Assembly: GCA_963966185.1 (NCBI GenBank)
Contig: CAWZYM010000328.1
Coordinates: 388,501-452,500 of the forward strand
DNA length: 64,000 nt
From: Rhabditoides inermis
Taxonomy: Eukaryota > Nematoda > Chromadorea > Rhabditida > Rhabditidae
Reading direction: 5' to 3'
Position numbers and translations under genes: made by a program. Positions 1-12,119 of this stretch are shown here, in pieces; position 1 is the first letter of the stretch; each line of letters starts with the position of its first letter. Under the pieces are notes generated by a model, which saw nothing but the letters and a program-made list of their open reading frames with translations, was not told the DNA's origin and searched no databases.

Positions 1-82
1 TGTTCGTGGATTGTGGCTTTCGCAGCTGACAGTTGTTCGTGGCGGCTCGTAGCTGTTCGTGGCTGACGTTGCAACTCGTAGA
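1..82 (+). repeat. Reference monomer with three internal sub-units
   Basis: This first complete monomer shows the internal design. Sub-unit 1 (bases 2-34, 33 bp) runs from GTTCGTGG to a CTTTCGCAGCTGACAG box. Sub-unit 2 (35-54, 20 bp) is GTTCGTGGCGGCTCGTAGCT. Sub-unit 3 (55-82 plus the next T, 29 bp) is GTTCGTGG, then CTGACGTTGCAA, then CTCGTAGAT. Sub-units 2 and 3 share the 17-bp string CTCGTAGMTGTTCGTGG across their junctions, which repeats twice per monomer. I infer that the 82-mer grew from a roughly 20-bp ancestral unit by duplication and insertion. An 8-bp perfect palindrome GTTGCAAC lies at 69-76; the common variant GTTACAAC breaks it. Confidence 0.9.
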
Positions 83-815
83 TGCTCGTGGAATCTGGCT
101 CTCGCGGCTGACTTCTTTGTGGCGGCTCGTAGCTGTTCGTGGCTGACGTTTCAACTCGTAGATGTTCGTGTATTGTGGTTTTCGTGGCTGATAGATGTTC
201 GTGGCGGCTCGTAGCTGTTCGTGGCTGACGTTACAACTCGTAGATTTTCGTGGATTGTGACTCTCGCGGCTGACAGTTGTTCGTTGCGGCTCGTAGCTGT
301 TCGTGGCTGACGTTCAACTCGTAGATGTTCGTGGATTGTGGCTCTCGCGGCTGACAGTTGTTCGTGGCGGCTCGTAGCTGTTTGTGGCTGAAGTTGAAAC
401 TCGTAGATGCTCGTGGAATCTGGCTCTCGCGGCTGACTTCTTTGTGGCGGCTCGTAGCTGTTCGTGGCTGACGTTTCAACTCGTAGATGTTCGTGTATTG
501 TGGTTTTCGTGGCTGATAGATGTTCGTGGCGGCTCGTAGCTGTTCGTGGCTGAAGTTGCAACTCGTAGATGTTCGTGGATTGTGGTTCTCGCGGCTGATA
601 GATGTTCGTGGCGGCTCGTGGCTGTTTGTAACTGAAGTTGAAACTCGTAGCTGTTCGTGGATTGTGGCTCTCGCGGCTGACAGTTATTCGTGGCGGCTCG
701 TAGCTGTTCGTGGCTGACGTTACAACTCGTAGATATTCGTGGATTGTGGCTCTCGCGGCTGACAGTTGTTCGTGGTGGCTCGTAGCTGTTTGTCACTGAA
801 GTTGAAACTCGTAGC

Positions 816-880
816 TGTTCGTGGATTGTGGCTCTCGCGGCTGACAGTAGCTGTTCGTGGCAGACGTAGCAACTCGTAGA
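816..880 (+). repeat. 65-bp truncated monomer 1
   Basis: A 17-bp deletion joins GCTGACAG to TAGCTG, removing most of sub-unit 2, and sub-unit 3 reads GGCAGACGTAGC instead of GGCTGACGTTGC. The following monomer carries a 1-bp deletion (GGCTTCGCAG), not seen after the other copies of this truncated form. Confidence 0.9.
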
Positions 881-2351
881 TGTTCGTGGATTGTGGCTTC
901 GCAGCTGACAGTTGTTCGTGGCGGCTCGTAGCTGTTCGTGGCTGACGTTGCAACTCGTAAATGCTCGTGGATTGTGGCTCTCGCGGCTGACTTCTTCGTG
1001 GCGGCTCGTAGCTGTTCGTGGCTGACGTTACAACTCGTAGATGTTCGTGTATTGTGGTTTTCGCGGCTGATAGATGTTCGTGGCGGCACGTAGCTGTTTG
1101 TGGCTGAAGTTGAAACTCGTAGATGTTCGTGGATTGTGACTCTTGCGGCTGACAGTTGTTCGTGGCGGCTCGTAGCTGTTCGTGGCTCACGTTGCAACTC
1201 GTAGATGTTCGTGGATTGTGGCTCTCGCGGCTGACAGTTGTTCGTGGCGGCTCGTAGCTGTTCGTGGCTGACGTTACAACTCGTAGATGTTCGTGGATTG
1301 TGGTTTTTGCGGCTGATAGATGTTCGTGGCGGCTCGTAGCTGTTTGTGGCTGAAGTTGAAACTCGTAGATGTTCGTGGATTGTGACTCTCGCGGCTGACA
1401 GTTGTTCGTGGCGGCTCGTAGCTGTTCGTGACTCACGTTGCAACTCGTAGATGTTCGTGGATTGTGCTCTCGCGGCTGACAGTGGTTCGTGGCGGCTCGT
1501 AGCTGTTTGTGGCTGAAGTTGAAACTCGTAGATGTTTGTGGATTGTGACTCTCGCGGCTGACAGTTGTTCGTGGCGGCTCGTAGCTGTTCGTGGCTGACG
1601 TTGCAACTCGTAGATGTTCGTGGATTGTGGCTCTCGCGGCTGACAGTTGTTCGTGGCGGCTCGTAGCTGTTTGTGGCTGAAGTTGAAACTCGTAGATTTT
1701 CGTGGATTGTGACTCTCGCGGCTGACAGTTGTTCGTTGCGGCTCGTAGCTGTTCGTGGCTGACGTTCAACTCGTAGATGTTCGTGGATTGTGGTATTCGC
1801 AGCTGATAGATGTTCGTGGCGGCTCGTAGCTGTTCGTGGCTGACGTTACAACTCGTAGATATTCGTGGATTGTGGTTTTCGCGGCTGATAGATGTTCGTG
1901 GCGGCTCGTAGCTGTTCGTGGCTGACGTTGCAACTCGTAGATGTTCGTGAATTGTGGCTCTCGCGGCTGACAGTTGTTCGTGGCGGCTCGTAGCTGTTTG
2001 TGGCTGAAGTTGAAACTCGTAGATGTTCGTGGATTGTGACTCTCGCGGCTGACAGTTGTTCGTGGCGGCTCGTAGCTGTTCGTGGCTCACGTTGCAACTC
2101 GTAGATGTTCGTGGATTGTGGCTCTCGCGGCTGACAGTTGTTCGTGGCGGCTCGTAGCTGTTCGTGGCTGAAGTTGCAACTCGTAGATGTTCGTGGATTG
2201 TGGTTCTCGCGGCTGATAGATGTTCGTGGCGGCTCGTGGCTGTTTGTAACTGAAGTTGAAACTCGTAGCTGTTCGTGGATTGTGGCTCTCGCGGCTGACA
2301 GTTGTTCGTGGTGGCTCGTAGCTGTTTGTAACTGAAGTTGAAACTCGTAGC

Positions 2352-2416
2352 TGTTCGTGGATTGTGGCTCTCGCGGCTGACAGTAGCTGTTCGTGGCAGA
2401 CGTAGCAACTCGTAGA
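2352..2416 (+). repeat. 65-bp truncated monomer 2
   Basis: Same 17-bp deletion and GGCAGACGTAGC variant; lies in copy 1 of the 1,950-bp unit. Confidence 0.9.
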
Positions 2417-4301
2417 TGTTCGTGGATTGTGGCTTTCGCAGCTGACAGTTGTTCGTGGCGGCTCGTAGCTGTTCGTGGCTGACGTTGCAACTCGTAAATG
2501 CTCGTGGATTGTGGCTCTCGCGGCTGACTTCTTCGTGGCGGCTCGTAGCTGTTCGTGGCTGACGTTACAACTCGTAGATGTTCGTGTATTGTGGTTTTCG
2601 TGGCTGATAGATGTTCGTGGCGGCTCGTAGCTGTTCCTGGCTCACGTTGCAACTCGTAGATGTTCGTGAATTGTGGCTCTCGCGGCTGACAGTTGTTCGT
2701 GGCGGCTCGTAGCTGTTTGTGGCTGAAGTTGAAACTCGTAGATGTTCGTGGATTGTGACTCTCGCGGCTGACAGTTGTTCGTGGCGGCTCGTAGCTGTTC
2801 GTGGCTCACGTTGCAACTCGTAGATGTTTGTGGATTGTGGCTCTCGCGGCTGACAGTTGTTCGTGGCGGCTCGTAGCTGTTCGTGGCTGACGTTACAACT
2901 CGTAGATGTTCGTGGATTGTGGTTTTTGCGGCTGATAGATGTTCGTGGCGGCTCGTAGCTGTTTGTGGCTGAAGTTGAAACTCGTAGATGTTCGTGGATT
3001 GTGACTCTCGCGGCTGACAGTTGTTCGTGGCGGCTCGTAGCTGTTCGTGACTCACGTTGCAACTCGTAGATGTTCGTGGATTGTGGCTGTCGCGGCTGAC
3101 AGTTGTTCGTGGCGGCTCGTAGCTGTTTGTGGCTGAAGTTGAAACTCGTAGATGTTTGTGGATTGTGACTCTCGCGGCTGACAGTTGTTCGTGGCGGCTC
3201 GTAGCTGTTCGTGGCTCACGTTGCAACTCGTAGATGTTCGTGGATTGTGGCTCTCGCGGCTGACAGTTGTTCGTGGCGGCTCGTAGCTGTTCGTGGCTGA
3301 CGTTACAACTCGTAGATATTCGTGGATTGTGGTTTTCGCTGCTGATAGATGTTCGTGGCGGCTCGTAGCTGTTCGTGGCTGACGTTGCAACTCGTAGATG
3401 TTCGTGGATTGTGGCTCTCGCGGCTGACAGTTGTTCGTGGCGGCTCGTAGCTGTTTGTGGCTGAAGTTGAAACTCGTAGATGTTCGTGGATTGTGACTCT
3501 CGCGGCTGACAGTTGTTCGTGGCGGCTCGTAGCTGTTCGTGGCTCACGTTGCAACTCGTAGATGTTCGTGGATTGTGGCTCTCGCGGCTGACAGTTGTTC
3601 GTGGCGGCTCGTAGCTGTTCGTGGCTGAAGTTGCAACTCGTAGATGTTCGTGGATTGTGGTTCTCGCGGCTGATAGATGTTCGTGGCGGCTCGTGGCTGT
3701 TTGTAACTGAAGTTGAAACTCGTAGCTGTTCGTGGATTGTGGCTCTCGCGGCTGACAGTTATTCGGTGGCGGCTCGTAGCTGTTCGTGGCTGACGTTACA
3801 ACTCGTAGATATTCGTGGATTGTGGCTCTCTCGGCTGACAGTTGTTCGTGGTGGCTCGTAGCTGTTTGTAACTGGAGTTGAAACTCGTAGCTGTTCGTGG
3901 ATTGTGGCTCTCGCGGCTGACAGTTGTTCGTGGCGGCTCGTAGCTGTTTGTGGCTGAAGTTGAAACTCGTAGATGTTCGTGGATTGTGACTCTCGCGGCT
4001 GACAGTTGTTCGTGGCGGCTCGTAGCTGTTCGTGGCTCACGTTGCAACTCGTAGATGTTCGTGGATTGTGGCTCTCGCGGCTGACAGTTGTTCGTGGCGG
4101 CTCGTAGCTGTTCGTGGCTGAAGTTGCAACTCGTAGATGTTCGTGGATTGTGGTTCTCGCGGCTGATAGATGTTCGTGGCGGCTCGTGGCTGTTTGTAAC
4201 TGAAGTTGAAACTCGTAGCTGTTCGTGGATTGTGGCTCTCGCGGCTGACAGTTGTTCGTGGTGGCTCGTAGCTGTTTGTAACTGAAGTTGAAACTCGTAG
4301 C

Positions 4302-4366
4302 TGTTCGTGGATTGTGGTTCTCGCGGCTGACAGTAGCTGTTCGTGGCAGACGTAGCAACTCGTAGA
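4302..4366 (+). repeat. 65-bp truncated monomer 3
   Basis: Copy 2 of the 1,950-bp unit. Differs from the others by GGTTCTCGCGG in place of GGCTCTCGCGG. Confidence 0.9.
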
Positions 4367-5841
4367 TGTTCGTGGATTGTGGCTTTCGCAGCTGACAGTT
4401 GTTCGTGGCGGCTCGTAGCTGTTCGTGGCTGACGTTGCAACTCGTAAATGCTCGTGGATTGTGGCTCTCGCGGCTGACTTCTTCGTGGCGGCTCGTAGCT
4501 GTTCGTGGCTGACGTTACAACTCGTAGATGTTCGTGTATTGTGGTTTTCGTGGCTGATAGATGTTCGTGGCGGCTCGTAGCTGTTCCTGGCTCACGTTGC
4601 AACTCGTAGATGTTCGTGAATTGTGGCTCTCGCGGCTGACAGTTGTTCGTGGCGGCTCGTAGCTGTTTGTGGCTGAAGTTGAAACTCGTAGATGTTCGTG
4701 GATTGTGACTCTCGCGGCTGACAGTTGTTCGTGGCGGCTCGTAGCTGTTCGTGGCTCACGTTGCAACTCGTAGATGTTCGTGGATTGTGGCTCTCGCGGC
4801 TGACAGTTGTTCGTGGCGGCTCGTAGCTGTTCGTGGCTGACGTTACAACTCGTAGATGTTCGTGGATTGTGGTTTTTGCGGCTGATAGATGTTCGTGGCG
4901 GCTCGTAGCTGTTTGTGGCTGAAGTTGAAACTCGTAGATGTTCGTGGATTGTGACTCTCGCGGCTGACAGTTGTTCGTGGCGGCTCGTAGCTGTTCGTGA
5001 CTCACGTTGCAACTCGTAGATGTTCGTGGATTGTGGCTCTCGCGGCTGACAGTTGTTCGTGGCGGCTCGTAGCTGTTTGTGGCTGAAGTTGAAACTCGTA
5101 GATGTTTGTGGATTGTGACTCTCGCGGCTGACAGTTGTTCGTGGCGGCTCGTAGCTGTTCGTGGCTCACGTTGCAACTCGTAGATGTTCGTGGATTGTGG
5201 CTCTCGCGGCTGACAGTTGTTCGTGGCGGCTCGTAGCTGTTCGTGGCTGACGTTACAACTCGTAGATATTCGTGGATTGTGGTTTTCGCGGCTGATAGAT
5301 GTTCGTGGCGGCTCGTAGCTGTTCGTGGCTGACGTTGCAACTCGTAGATGTTCGTGGATTGTGGCTCTCGCGGCTGACAGTTGTTCGTGGCGGCTCGTAG
5401 CTGTTTGTGGCTGAAGTTGAAACTCGTAGATGTTCGTGGATTGTGACTCTCGCGGCTGACAGTTGTTCGTGGCGGCTCGTAGCTGTTCGTGGCTCACGTT
5501 GCAACTCGTAGATGTTCGTGGATTGTGGCTCTCGCGGCTGACAGTTGTTCGTGGCGGCTCGTAGCTGTTCGTGGCTGAAGTTGCAACTCGTAGATGTTCG
5601 TGGATTGTGGTTCTCGCGGCTGATAGATGTTCGTGGCGGCTCGTGGCTGTTTGTAACTGAAGTTGAAACTCGTAGCTGTTCGTGGATTGTGGCTCTCGCG
5701 GCTGACAGTTATTCGGTGGCGGCTCGTAGCTGTTCGTGGCTGACGTTACAACTCGTAGATATTCGTGGATTGTGGCTCTCTCGGCTGACAGTTGTTCGTG
5801 GTGGCTCGTAGCTGTTTGTAACTGGAGTTGAAACTCGTAGC

Positions 5842-5906
5842 TGTTCGTGGATTGTGGCTCTCGCGGCTGACAGTAGCTGTTCGTGGCAGACGTAGCAACT
5901 CGTAGA
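5842..5906 (+). repeat. 65-bp truncated monomer 4
   Basis: Same deletion; sits at the right end of the 1,950-bp duplication and follows a monomer with TAACTGGAGTTG. Confidence 0.9.
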
Positions 5907-7164
5907 TGTTCGTGGATTGTGGCTTTCGCAGCTGACAGTTGTTCGTGGCGGCTCGTAGCTGTTCGTGGCTGACGTTGCAACTCGTAAATGCTCGTGGATT
6001 GTGGCTCTCGCGGCTGACTTCTTCGTGGCGGCTCGTAGCTGTTCGTGGCTGACGTTACAACTCGTAGATGTTCGTGTATTGTGGTTTTCGTGGCTGATAG
6101 ATGTTCGTGGCGGCTCGTAGCTGTTTGTGGCTGAAGTTGCAACTCGTAGATGTTCGTGGATTGTGGTTTTCACAGCTAATAAATGTTCGTGGCGGCTCGT
6201 AGCTGTTCGTGGCTGACGTTACAACTCGTAGATGTTCGTGGGATGTGGTTTTCGTGGCTGATAGTGGTTCGTGGCGGCTCGTAGCTGTTCATGGCTGACG
6301 TTACAACTCGTAGATGTTCCTGGATTGTGGTTTTCGCGGCTGATAGATGTTCGTGGCGGCTCGTAGCTGTTCGTGGCTGACGTTGCAACTCGTAGATGTT
6401 CGTGAATTGTGGTTTTCACAGCTGATAACTGTTCGTGGCGGCTCGTAGCTGTTCGTGGCTGACGTTACAACTCGTAGATGTTCGTGGGATGTGGTTTTTG
6501 CAGCTGATAGATGTTCGTGGCGGCTCGTAGCTGTTCGTGGCTCACGTTGCAACTCGTAGATGTTCGTGGATTGTGGCTCTCGCGGCTGACAGTTGTTCGT
6601 GGCGGCTCGTAGCTGTTCGTGGCTGACGTTGCAACTCGTAGATGCTCGTGGATTGTGGCTCTCGCGGCTGACAGTTGTTCGTGGCGGCTCGTAGCTGTTT
6701 GTGGCTGAAGTTGAAACTCGTAGATTTTCGTGGATTGTGACTCTCGCGGCTGACAGTTGTTCGTTGCGGCTCGTAGCTGTTCGTGGCTGACGTTCAACTC
6801 GTAGATGTTCGTGGATTGTGGCTCTCGCGGCTGACTTCTTCGTGGCGGCTCGTAGCTGTTCGTGGCTGACGTTACAACTCGTAGATGTTCGTGTATTGTG
6901 GTTTTCGTGGCTGATAGATGTTCGTGGCGGCTCGTAGCTGTTTGTGGCTGAAGTTGCAACTCGTAGATGTTCGTGGATTGTGACTCTTGCGGCTGACAGT
7001 TGTTCGTGGCGGCTCGTAGCTGTTCGTGGCTCACGTTGCAACTCGTAGATGTTCGTGGATTGTGGCTCTCGCGGCTGACAGTTGTTCGTGGCGGCTCGTA
7101 GCTGTTCGTGGCTGACGTTACAACTCGTAGATGTTCGTGGATTGTGGTTTTTGCGGCTGATAGA

Positions 7165-8636
7165 TGTTCGTGGCGGCTCGTAGCTGTTTGTGGCTGAAGT
7201 TGAAACTCGTAGATGTTCGTGGATTGTGACTCTCGCGGCTGACAGTTGTTCGTGGCGGCTCGTAGCTGTTCGTGACTCACGTTGCAACTCGTAGATGTTC
7301 GTGGATTGTGGCTCTCGCGGCTGACAGTGGTTCGTGGCGGCTCGTAGCTGTTTGTGGCTGAAGTTGAAACTCGTAGATGTTTGTGGATTGTGACTCTCGC
7401 GGCTGACAGTTGTTCGTGGCGGCTCGTAGCTGTTCGTGGCTGACGTTGCAACTCGTAGATGTTCGTGGATTGTGGCTCTCGCGGCTGACAGTTGTTCGTG
7501 GCGGCTCGTAGCTGTTTGTGGCTGAAGTTGAAACTCGTAGATTTTCGTGGATTGTGACTCTCGCGGCTGACAGTTGTTCGTTGCGGCTCGTAGCTGTTCG
7601 TGGCTGACGTTCAACTCGTAGATGTTCGTGGATTGTGGTATTCGCAGCTGATAGATGTTCGTGGCGGCTCGTAGCTGTTCGTGGCTGACGTTACAACTCG
7701 TAGATATTCGTGGATTGTGGTTTTCGCGGCTGATAGATGTTCGTGGCGGCTCGTAGCTGTTCGTGGCTGACGTTGCAACTCGTAGATGTTCGTGGATTGT
7801 GGCTCTCGCGGCTGACAGTTGTTCGTGGCGGCTCGTAGCTGTTTGTGGCTGAAGTTGAAACTCGTAGATGTTCGTGGATTGTGACTCTCGCGGCTGACAG
7901 TTGTTCGTGGCGGCTCGTAGCTGTTCGTGGCTCACGTTGCAACTCGTAGATGTTCGTGGATTGTGGCTCTCGCGGCTGACAGTGGTTCGTGGCGGCTCGT
8001 AGCTGTTTGTGGCTGAAGTTGAAACTCGTAGATGTTTGTGGATTGTGACTCTCGCGGCTGACAGTTGTTCGTGGCGGCTCGTAGCTGTTCGTGGCTGACG
8101 TTGCAACTCGTAGATGTTCGTGGATTGTGGCTCTCGCGGCTGACAGTTGTTCGTGGCGGCTCGTAGCTGTTTGTGGCTGAAGTTGAAACTCGTAGATTTT
8201 CGTGGATTGTGACTCTCGCGGCTGACAGTTGTTCGTTGCGGCTCGTAGCTGTTCGTGGCTGACGTTCAACTCGTAGATGTTCGTGGATTGTGGTATTCGC
8301 AGCTGATAGATGTTCGTGGCGGCTCGTAGCTGTTCGTGGCTGACGTTACAACTCGTAGATATTCGTGGATTGTGGTTTTCGCGGCTGATAGATGTTCGTG
8401 GCGGCTCGTAGCTGTTCGTGGCTGACGTTGCAACTCGTAGATGTTCGTGGATTGTGGCTCTCGCGGCTGACAGTTGTTCGTGGCGGCTCGTAGCTGTTTG
8501 TGGCTGAAGTTGAAACTCGTAGATGTTCGTGGATTGTGACTCTCGCGGCTGACAGTTGTTCGTGGCGGCTCGTAGCTGTTCGTGGCTCACGTTGCAACTC
8601 GTAGATGTTCGTGGATTGTGGCTCTCGCGGCTGACA
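7165..8636 (+). repeat. Tandem duplication, 655-bp period (8 monomers)
   Basis: Copy 1 is about 7,165-7,819 and copy 2 about 7,820-8,474, with similarity running on to about 8,636. Shared marks are CAGTGGTTCGTGG (7,326 and 7,981), GTAGATTTTCGTGG and GACGTTCAACTCG (7,611 and 8,266). The last monomer is 81 bp, so 655 is 8 x 82 minus 1. A related stretch lies at about 1,480-1,950. Confidence 0.8.
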
Positions 8637-9903
8637 GTTGTTCGTGGCGGCTCGTAGCTGTTCGTGGCTGAAGTTGCAACTCGTAGATGTTCGTGGATTG
8701 TGGTTCTCGCGGCTGATAGATGTTCGTGGCGGCTCGTGGCTGTTTGTAACTGAAGTTGAAACTCGTAGCTGTTCGTGGATTGTGGCTCTCGCGGCTGACA
8801 GTTGTTCGTGGTGGCTCGTAGCTGTTTGTAACTGAAGTTGAAACTCGTAGCTGTTCGTGGATTGTGGCTCTCGCGGCTGACAGTAGCTGTTCGTGGCAGA
8901 CGTAGCAACTCGTAGATGTTCGTGGATTGTGGCTTTCGCAGCTGACAGTTGTTCGTGGCGGCTCGTAGCTGTTCGTGGCTGACGTTGCAACTCGTAAATG
9001 CTCGTGGATTGTGGCTCTCGCGGCTGACTTCTTCGTGGCGGCTCGTAGCTGTTCGTGGCTGACGTTACAACTCGTAGATGTTCGTGTATTGTGGTTTTCG
9101 TGGCTGATAGATGTTCGTGGCGGCTCGTAGCTGTTCCTGGCTCACGTTGCAACTCGTAGATGTTCGTGGATTGTGGCTCTCGCGGCTGACAGTTGTTCGT
9201 GGCGGCTCGTAGCTGTTTGTGGCTGAAGTTGAAACTCGTAGATGTTCGTGGATTGTGACTCTCGCGGCTGACAGTTGTTCGTGGCGGCTCGTAGCTGTTC
9301 GTGGCTTACGTTGCAACTCGTAGATGTTCGTGGATTGTGGCTCTCGCGGCTGACAGTTGTTCGTGGCGGCTCGTAGCTGTTCGTGGCTGACGTTACAACT
9401 CGTAGATGTTCGTGGATTGTGGTTTTTGCGGCTGATAGATGTTCGTGGCGGCTCGTAGCTGTTTGTGGCTGAAGTTGAAACTCGTAGATGTTCGTGGATT
9501 GTGACTCTCGCGGCTGACAGTTGTTCGTGGCGGCTCGTAGCTGTTCGTGACTCACGTTGCAACTCGTAGATGTTCGTGGATTGTGGCTCTCGCGGCTGAC
9601 AGTTGTTCGTGGCGGCTCGTAGCTGTTTGTGGCTGAAGTTGAAACTCGTAGATGTTTGTGGATTGTGACTCTCGCGGCTGACAGTTGTTCGTGGCGGCTC
9701 GTAGCTGTTCGTGGCTCACGTTGCAACTCGTAGATGTTCGTGGATTGTGGCTCTCGCGGCTGACAGTTGTTCGTGGCGGCTCGTAGCTGTTCGTGGCTGA
9801 CGTTACAACTCGTAGATATTCGTGGATTGTGGTTTTCGCGGCTGATAGATGTTCGTGGCGGCTCGTAGCTGTTCGTGGCTGACGTTGCAACTCGTAGATG
9901 TTC
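8500..9903 (+). repeat. Third partial copy of the 1,950-bp type-A unit
   Basis: This stretch matches about 3,950-5,353 at an offset of 4,550 bp, and the first copy at 6,500 bp. It includes the GTGGCTGTTTGTAACTGAAG pair, the 65-bp monomer, GTAAATGCTCG and CTGTTCCTGGCTCACG. It ends where the type-B domain begins, so the A/B boundary cuts this copy. Confidence 0.8.
8852..8916 (+). repeat. 65-bp truncated monomer 5
   Basis: Same deletion, in the partial third copy of the 1,950-bp unit. Confidence 0.9.
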
Positions 9904-10060
9904 GTGGATTGTGGCTTTCGCAACTGACAGTTGTTCGTGGCGGCTCGTAGCTGTTCGTGGCTGACGTTGCAACTCGTAGATGCTCGTGGATTGTGGCTCT
10001 CGCGGCTGACTTCTTCGTGGCGGGTCGTAGCTGTTCGTGGCTGACGTTACAACTCGTAGA

Positions 10061-10122
10061 TGTTCGTGGGATGTGGTTTTCGCAGCTGATAGATGTTCGT
10101 GGCTGACGTTGCAACTCGTAGA
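10061..10122 (+). repeat. 62-bp monomer lacking sub-unit 2
   Basis: GATAGATGTTCGTGG runs straight into CTGACGTTGC, so exactly one 20-bp sub-unit is missing. The cut is flush with the GTTCGTGG that starts sub-units 2 and 3, as expected for slippage between them. The full-length version of the same monomer is present at about 11,750-11,831. Confidence 0.9.
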
Positions 10123-10204
10123 TGTTCGTGGATTGTGGTATTCGCAGCTAATAGATGTTCGTGGCGGCTCGTAGTTGTTCGTAGCTGACGTTGCAACTCG
10201 TAGA

Positions 10205-10300
10205 TGCTCGTGGATTGTGGTTTTCGTGGACTGTGGCTCTCGCGGCTGACTTCTTCGTGGCGGCTCGTAGCTGTTCGTGGCTGACGTTACAACTCGTAGA
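10205..10300 (+). repeat. 96-bp hybrid monomer
   Basis: TGGTTTTCGTGG of one B monomer type joins ACTGTGGCTCTCG of another, sharing TCGTGG at the join (about 10,224-10,229). Related stretches (for example 23,326-23,572) have almost three monomers between these two points. So this is an out-of-register deletion at a 6-bp repeat, and it leaves a monomer 16 bp longer than the usual 80-bp form. Confidence 0.85.
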
Positions 10301-12119
10301 TGTTCGTGGATTGTGGTTTTTGCGGCTGATAGATGTCCGTGGCGGCTCGTAGCTGTTTGTGGCTGAAGTTGAAACTCGTAGATGTTCGTGGATTGTGACT
10401 CTCGCGGCTGACAGTTGTTCGTGGCGGCTCGTAGCTGTTCGTGACTCACGTTGCAACTCGTAGATGTTCGTGGATTGTGGCTCTCGCGGCTGACAGTTGT
10501 TCGTGGCGGCTCGTAGCTGTTTGTGGCTAGAGTTGAAACTCGTAGATGTTCGTGGATTGTGACTCTCGTGGCTGACAGTTGTTCGTGGCGACTCGTAGCT
10601 GTTCGTGGCTGACGTTGCAACTTGTAGATGCTCGTGGATTGTGGCTCTCGTGGCTGACTTTTTCGTGGCGGCTCGTAGCTGTTCGTGGCTGACGTTGCAA
10701 CTCGTAGATGTTCGTGGGTTGTGGTTTTCGTTGTTGATAGTGGTTCGTGGCGACTCGTAGCTGTTCGTGGCTGACGTTGCAACTCGTAGATGTTCGTGGA
10801 TTGTGGTTTTCGTTGCTGATAGTGGTTCGTGGCGACTCGTAGCTGTTCGTGGCTGACGTTGCAACTCGTAGATGTTCGTGGATTGTGGTTTTCGCAGCTG
10901 TTCGTGGCGGCTCGTAGCTGTTTGTGGCTGAAGTTGCAACTCGTAGATGTTCGTGGGTTGTGGTTTTCGCGGAAGATAGATGTTCGTGGCGGCTCGTAGC
11001 TGTTTGTGGCTGAAGTTGCAACTCGTAGATGTTCGTGGGTTGTGGTTTTCGTTGCTGATAGTGGTTCGTGGCGACTCGTAGCTGTTCGTGGCTGACGTTG
11101 CAACTCGTAGATGTTCGTGGATTGTGGTTTTCGTTGCTGATAGTGGTTCGTGGCGACTCGTAGCTGTTCGTGGCTGACGTTGCAACTCGTAGATGTTCGT
11201 GGATTGTGGTTTTCGCAGCTGTTCGTGGCGGCTCGTAGCTGTTTGTGGCTGAAGTTGCAACTCGTAGATGTTCGTGGGTTGTGGTTTTCGTTGCTGATAG
11301 TGGTTCGTGGCGACTCGTAGCTGTTCGTGGCTGACGTTGCAACTCGTAGATGTTCGTGGATTGTGGTTTTCGCAGCTGTTCGTGGCGGCTCGTTGCTGTT
11401 TGTGGCTGAAGTTGCAACTCGTAGATGTTCGTGGGTTGTGGTTTTCGTTGCTGATAGTGGTTCGTGGCGGCTCGTAGCTGTCCGTGGCTGACGTTACAAC
11501 TCGTAGATGTTCGTGGATTGTGGTTTTCGCGGCTGACAGTTGTTCGTGGCGGCTCGTAGCGGTTCGTGGCTGACGTTGCAACTCGTAGATGTTCGTGGAT
11601 TGTGGCTTTCGCAACTGACAGTTGTTCGTGGCGGCTCGTAGCTGTTCGTGGCTGACGTTGCAACTCGTAGATGCTCGTGGATTGTGGCTCTCGCGGCTGA
11701 CTTCTTCGTGGCGGGTCGTAGCTGTTCGTGGCTGACGTTACAACTCGTAGATGTTCGTGGGATGTGGTTTTCGCAGCTGATAGATGTTCGTGGCGGCTCG
11801 TAGCTGTTCGTGGCTGACGTTGCAACTCGTAGATGTTCGTGGATTGTGGTATTCGCAGCTAATAGATGTTCGTGGCGGCTCGTAGTTGTTCGTAGCTGAC
11901 GTTGCAACTCGTAGATGCTCGTGGATTGTGGTTTTCGTGGCTGATATATGTTCGTGGCGACTCGTAGCTGTTTGTGGCTGAAGTTGCAACTCGTAGATGT
12001 TCGTGGGTTGTGGTTTTCGTTGCTGATAGTGGTTCGTGGCGACTCGTAGCTGTTCGTGGCTGACGTTGCAACTCGTAGATGTTCGTGGATTGTGGTTTTC
12101 GCAGCTGTTCGTGGCGGCT

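Larger units (their letters stand above)
1952..5870 (+). repeat. Tandem duplication, 1,950-bp period (24 monomers)
   Basis: Copy 1 is about 1,952-3,901 and copy 2 about 3,902-5,870, with limits accurate to tens of bases. They share rare marks at the same spacing: the 65-bp monomer (2,352 and 4,302), GTAAATGCTCG, CTGTTCCTGGCTCACG and the 1-bp insertion ATTCGGTGG (about 3,763 and 5,713). Length equals 24 x 82 minus 17 (65-bp monomer), minus 2 (TTCTTCG monomer), plus 1 (insertion). Differences I saw include GATGTTTGTGG against GATGTTCGTGG (about 2,827 and 4,777), GGCTGTCGCGG against GGCTCTCGCGG (3,087 and 5,037) and TTCGCTGCTG against TTCGCGGCTG (3,337 and 5,287). Confidence 0.85.
1..9903 (+). 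repeat. Left type-A domain of the array
   Basis: The recurrent order here is a monomer with GGCTCTCGCGG ending GAAGTTGAAACTCG, then one with GTGACTCTCGCGG ending in CTCACGTTGCAACTCG, then one ending GACGTTACAACTCG, then one with GGTTTTTGCGG or GGTTTTCGCGG followed by GATAGATG. This makes a loose 3-4-mer higher-order pattern (about 246-328 bp). Domain markers are the GCTGTTTGTAACTGAAG monomer and the 65-bp truncated monomer. The B markers TTGCTGATAGTGG and GATATATG are absent. The right limit is where GGCTTTCGCAACTGACAG first appears, near 9,915. Confidence 0.8.

Noticed and set aside
520..717. Short + strand frames of 60-88 codons (reading FVAARSCSWL or similar), repeated through the window
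   Set aside because: They start at TTG or GTG inside the monomer, and recur wherever the same monomer order occurs. No upstream signal or conserved end is seen.
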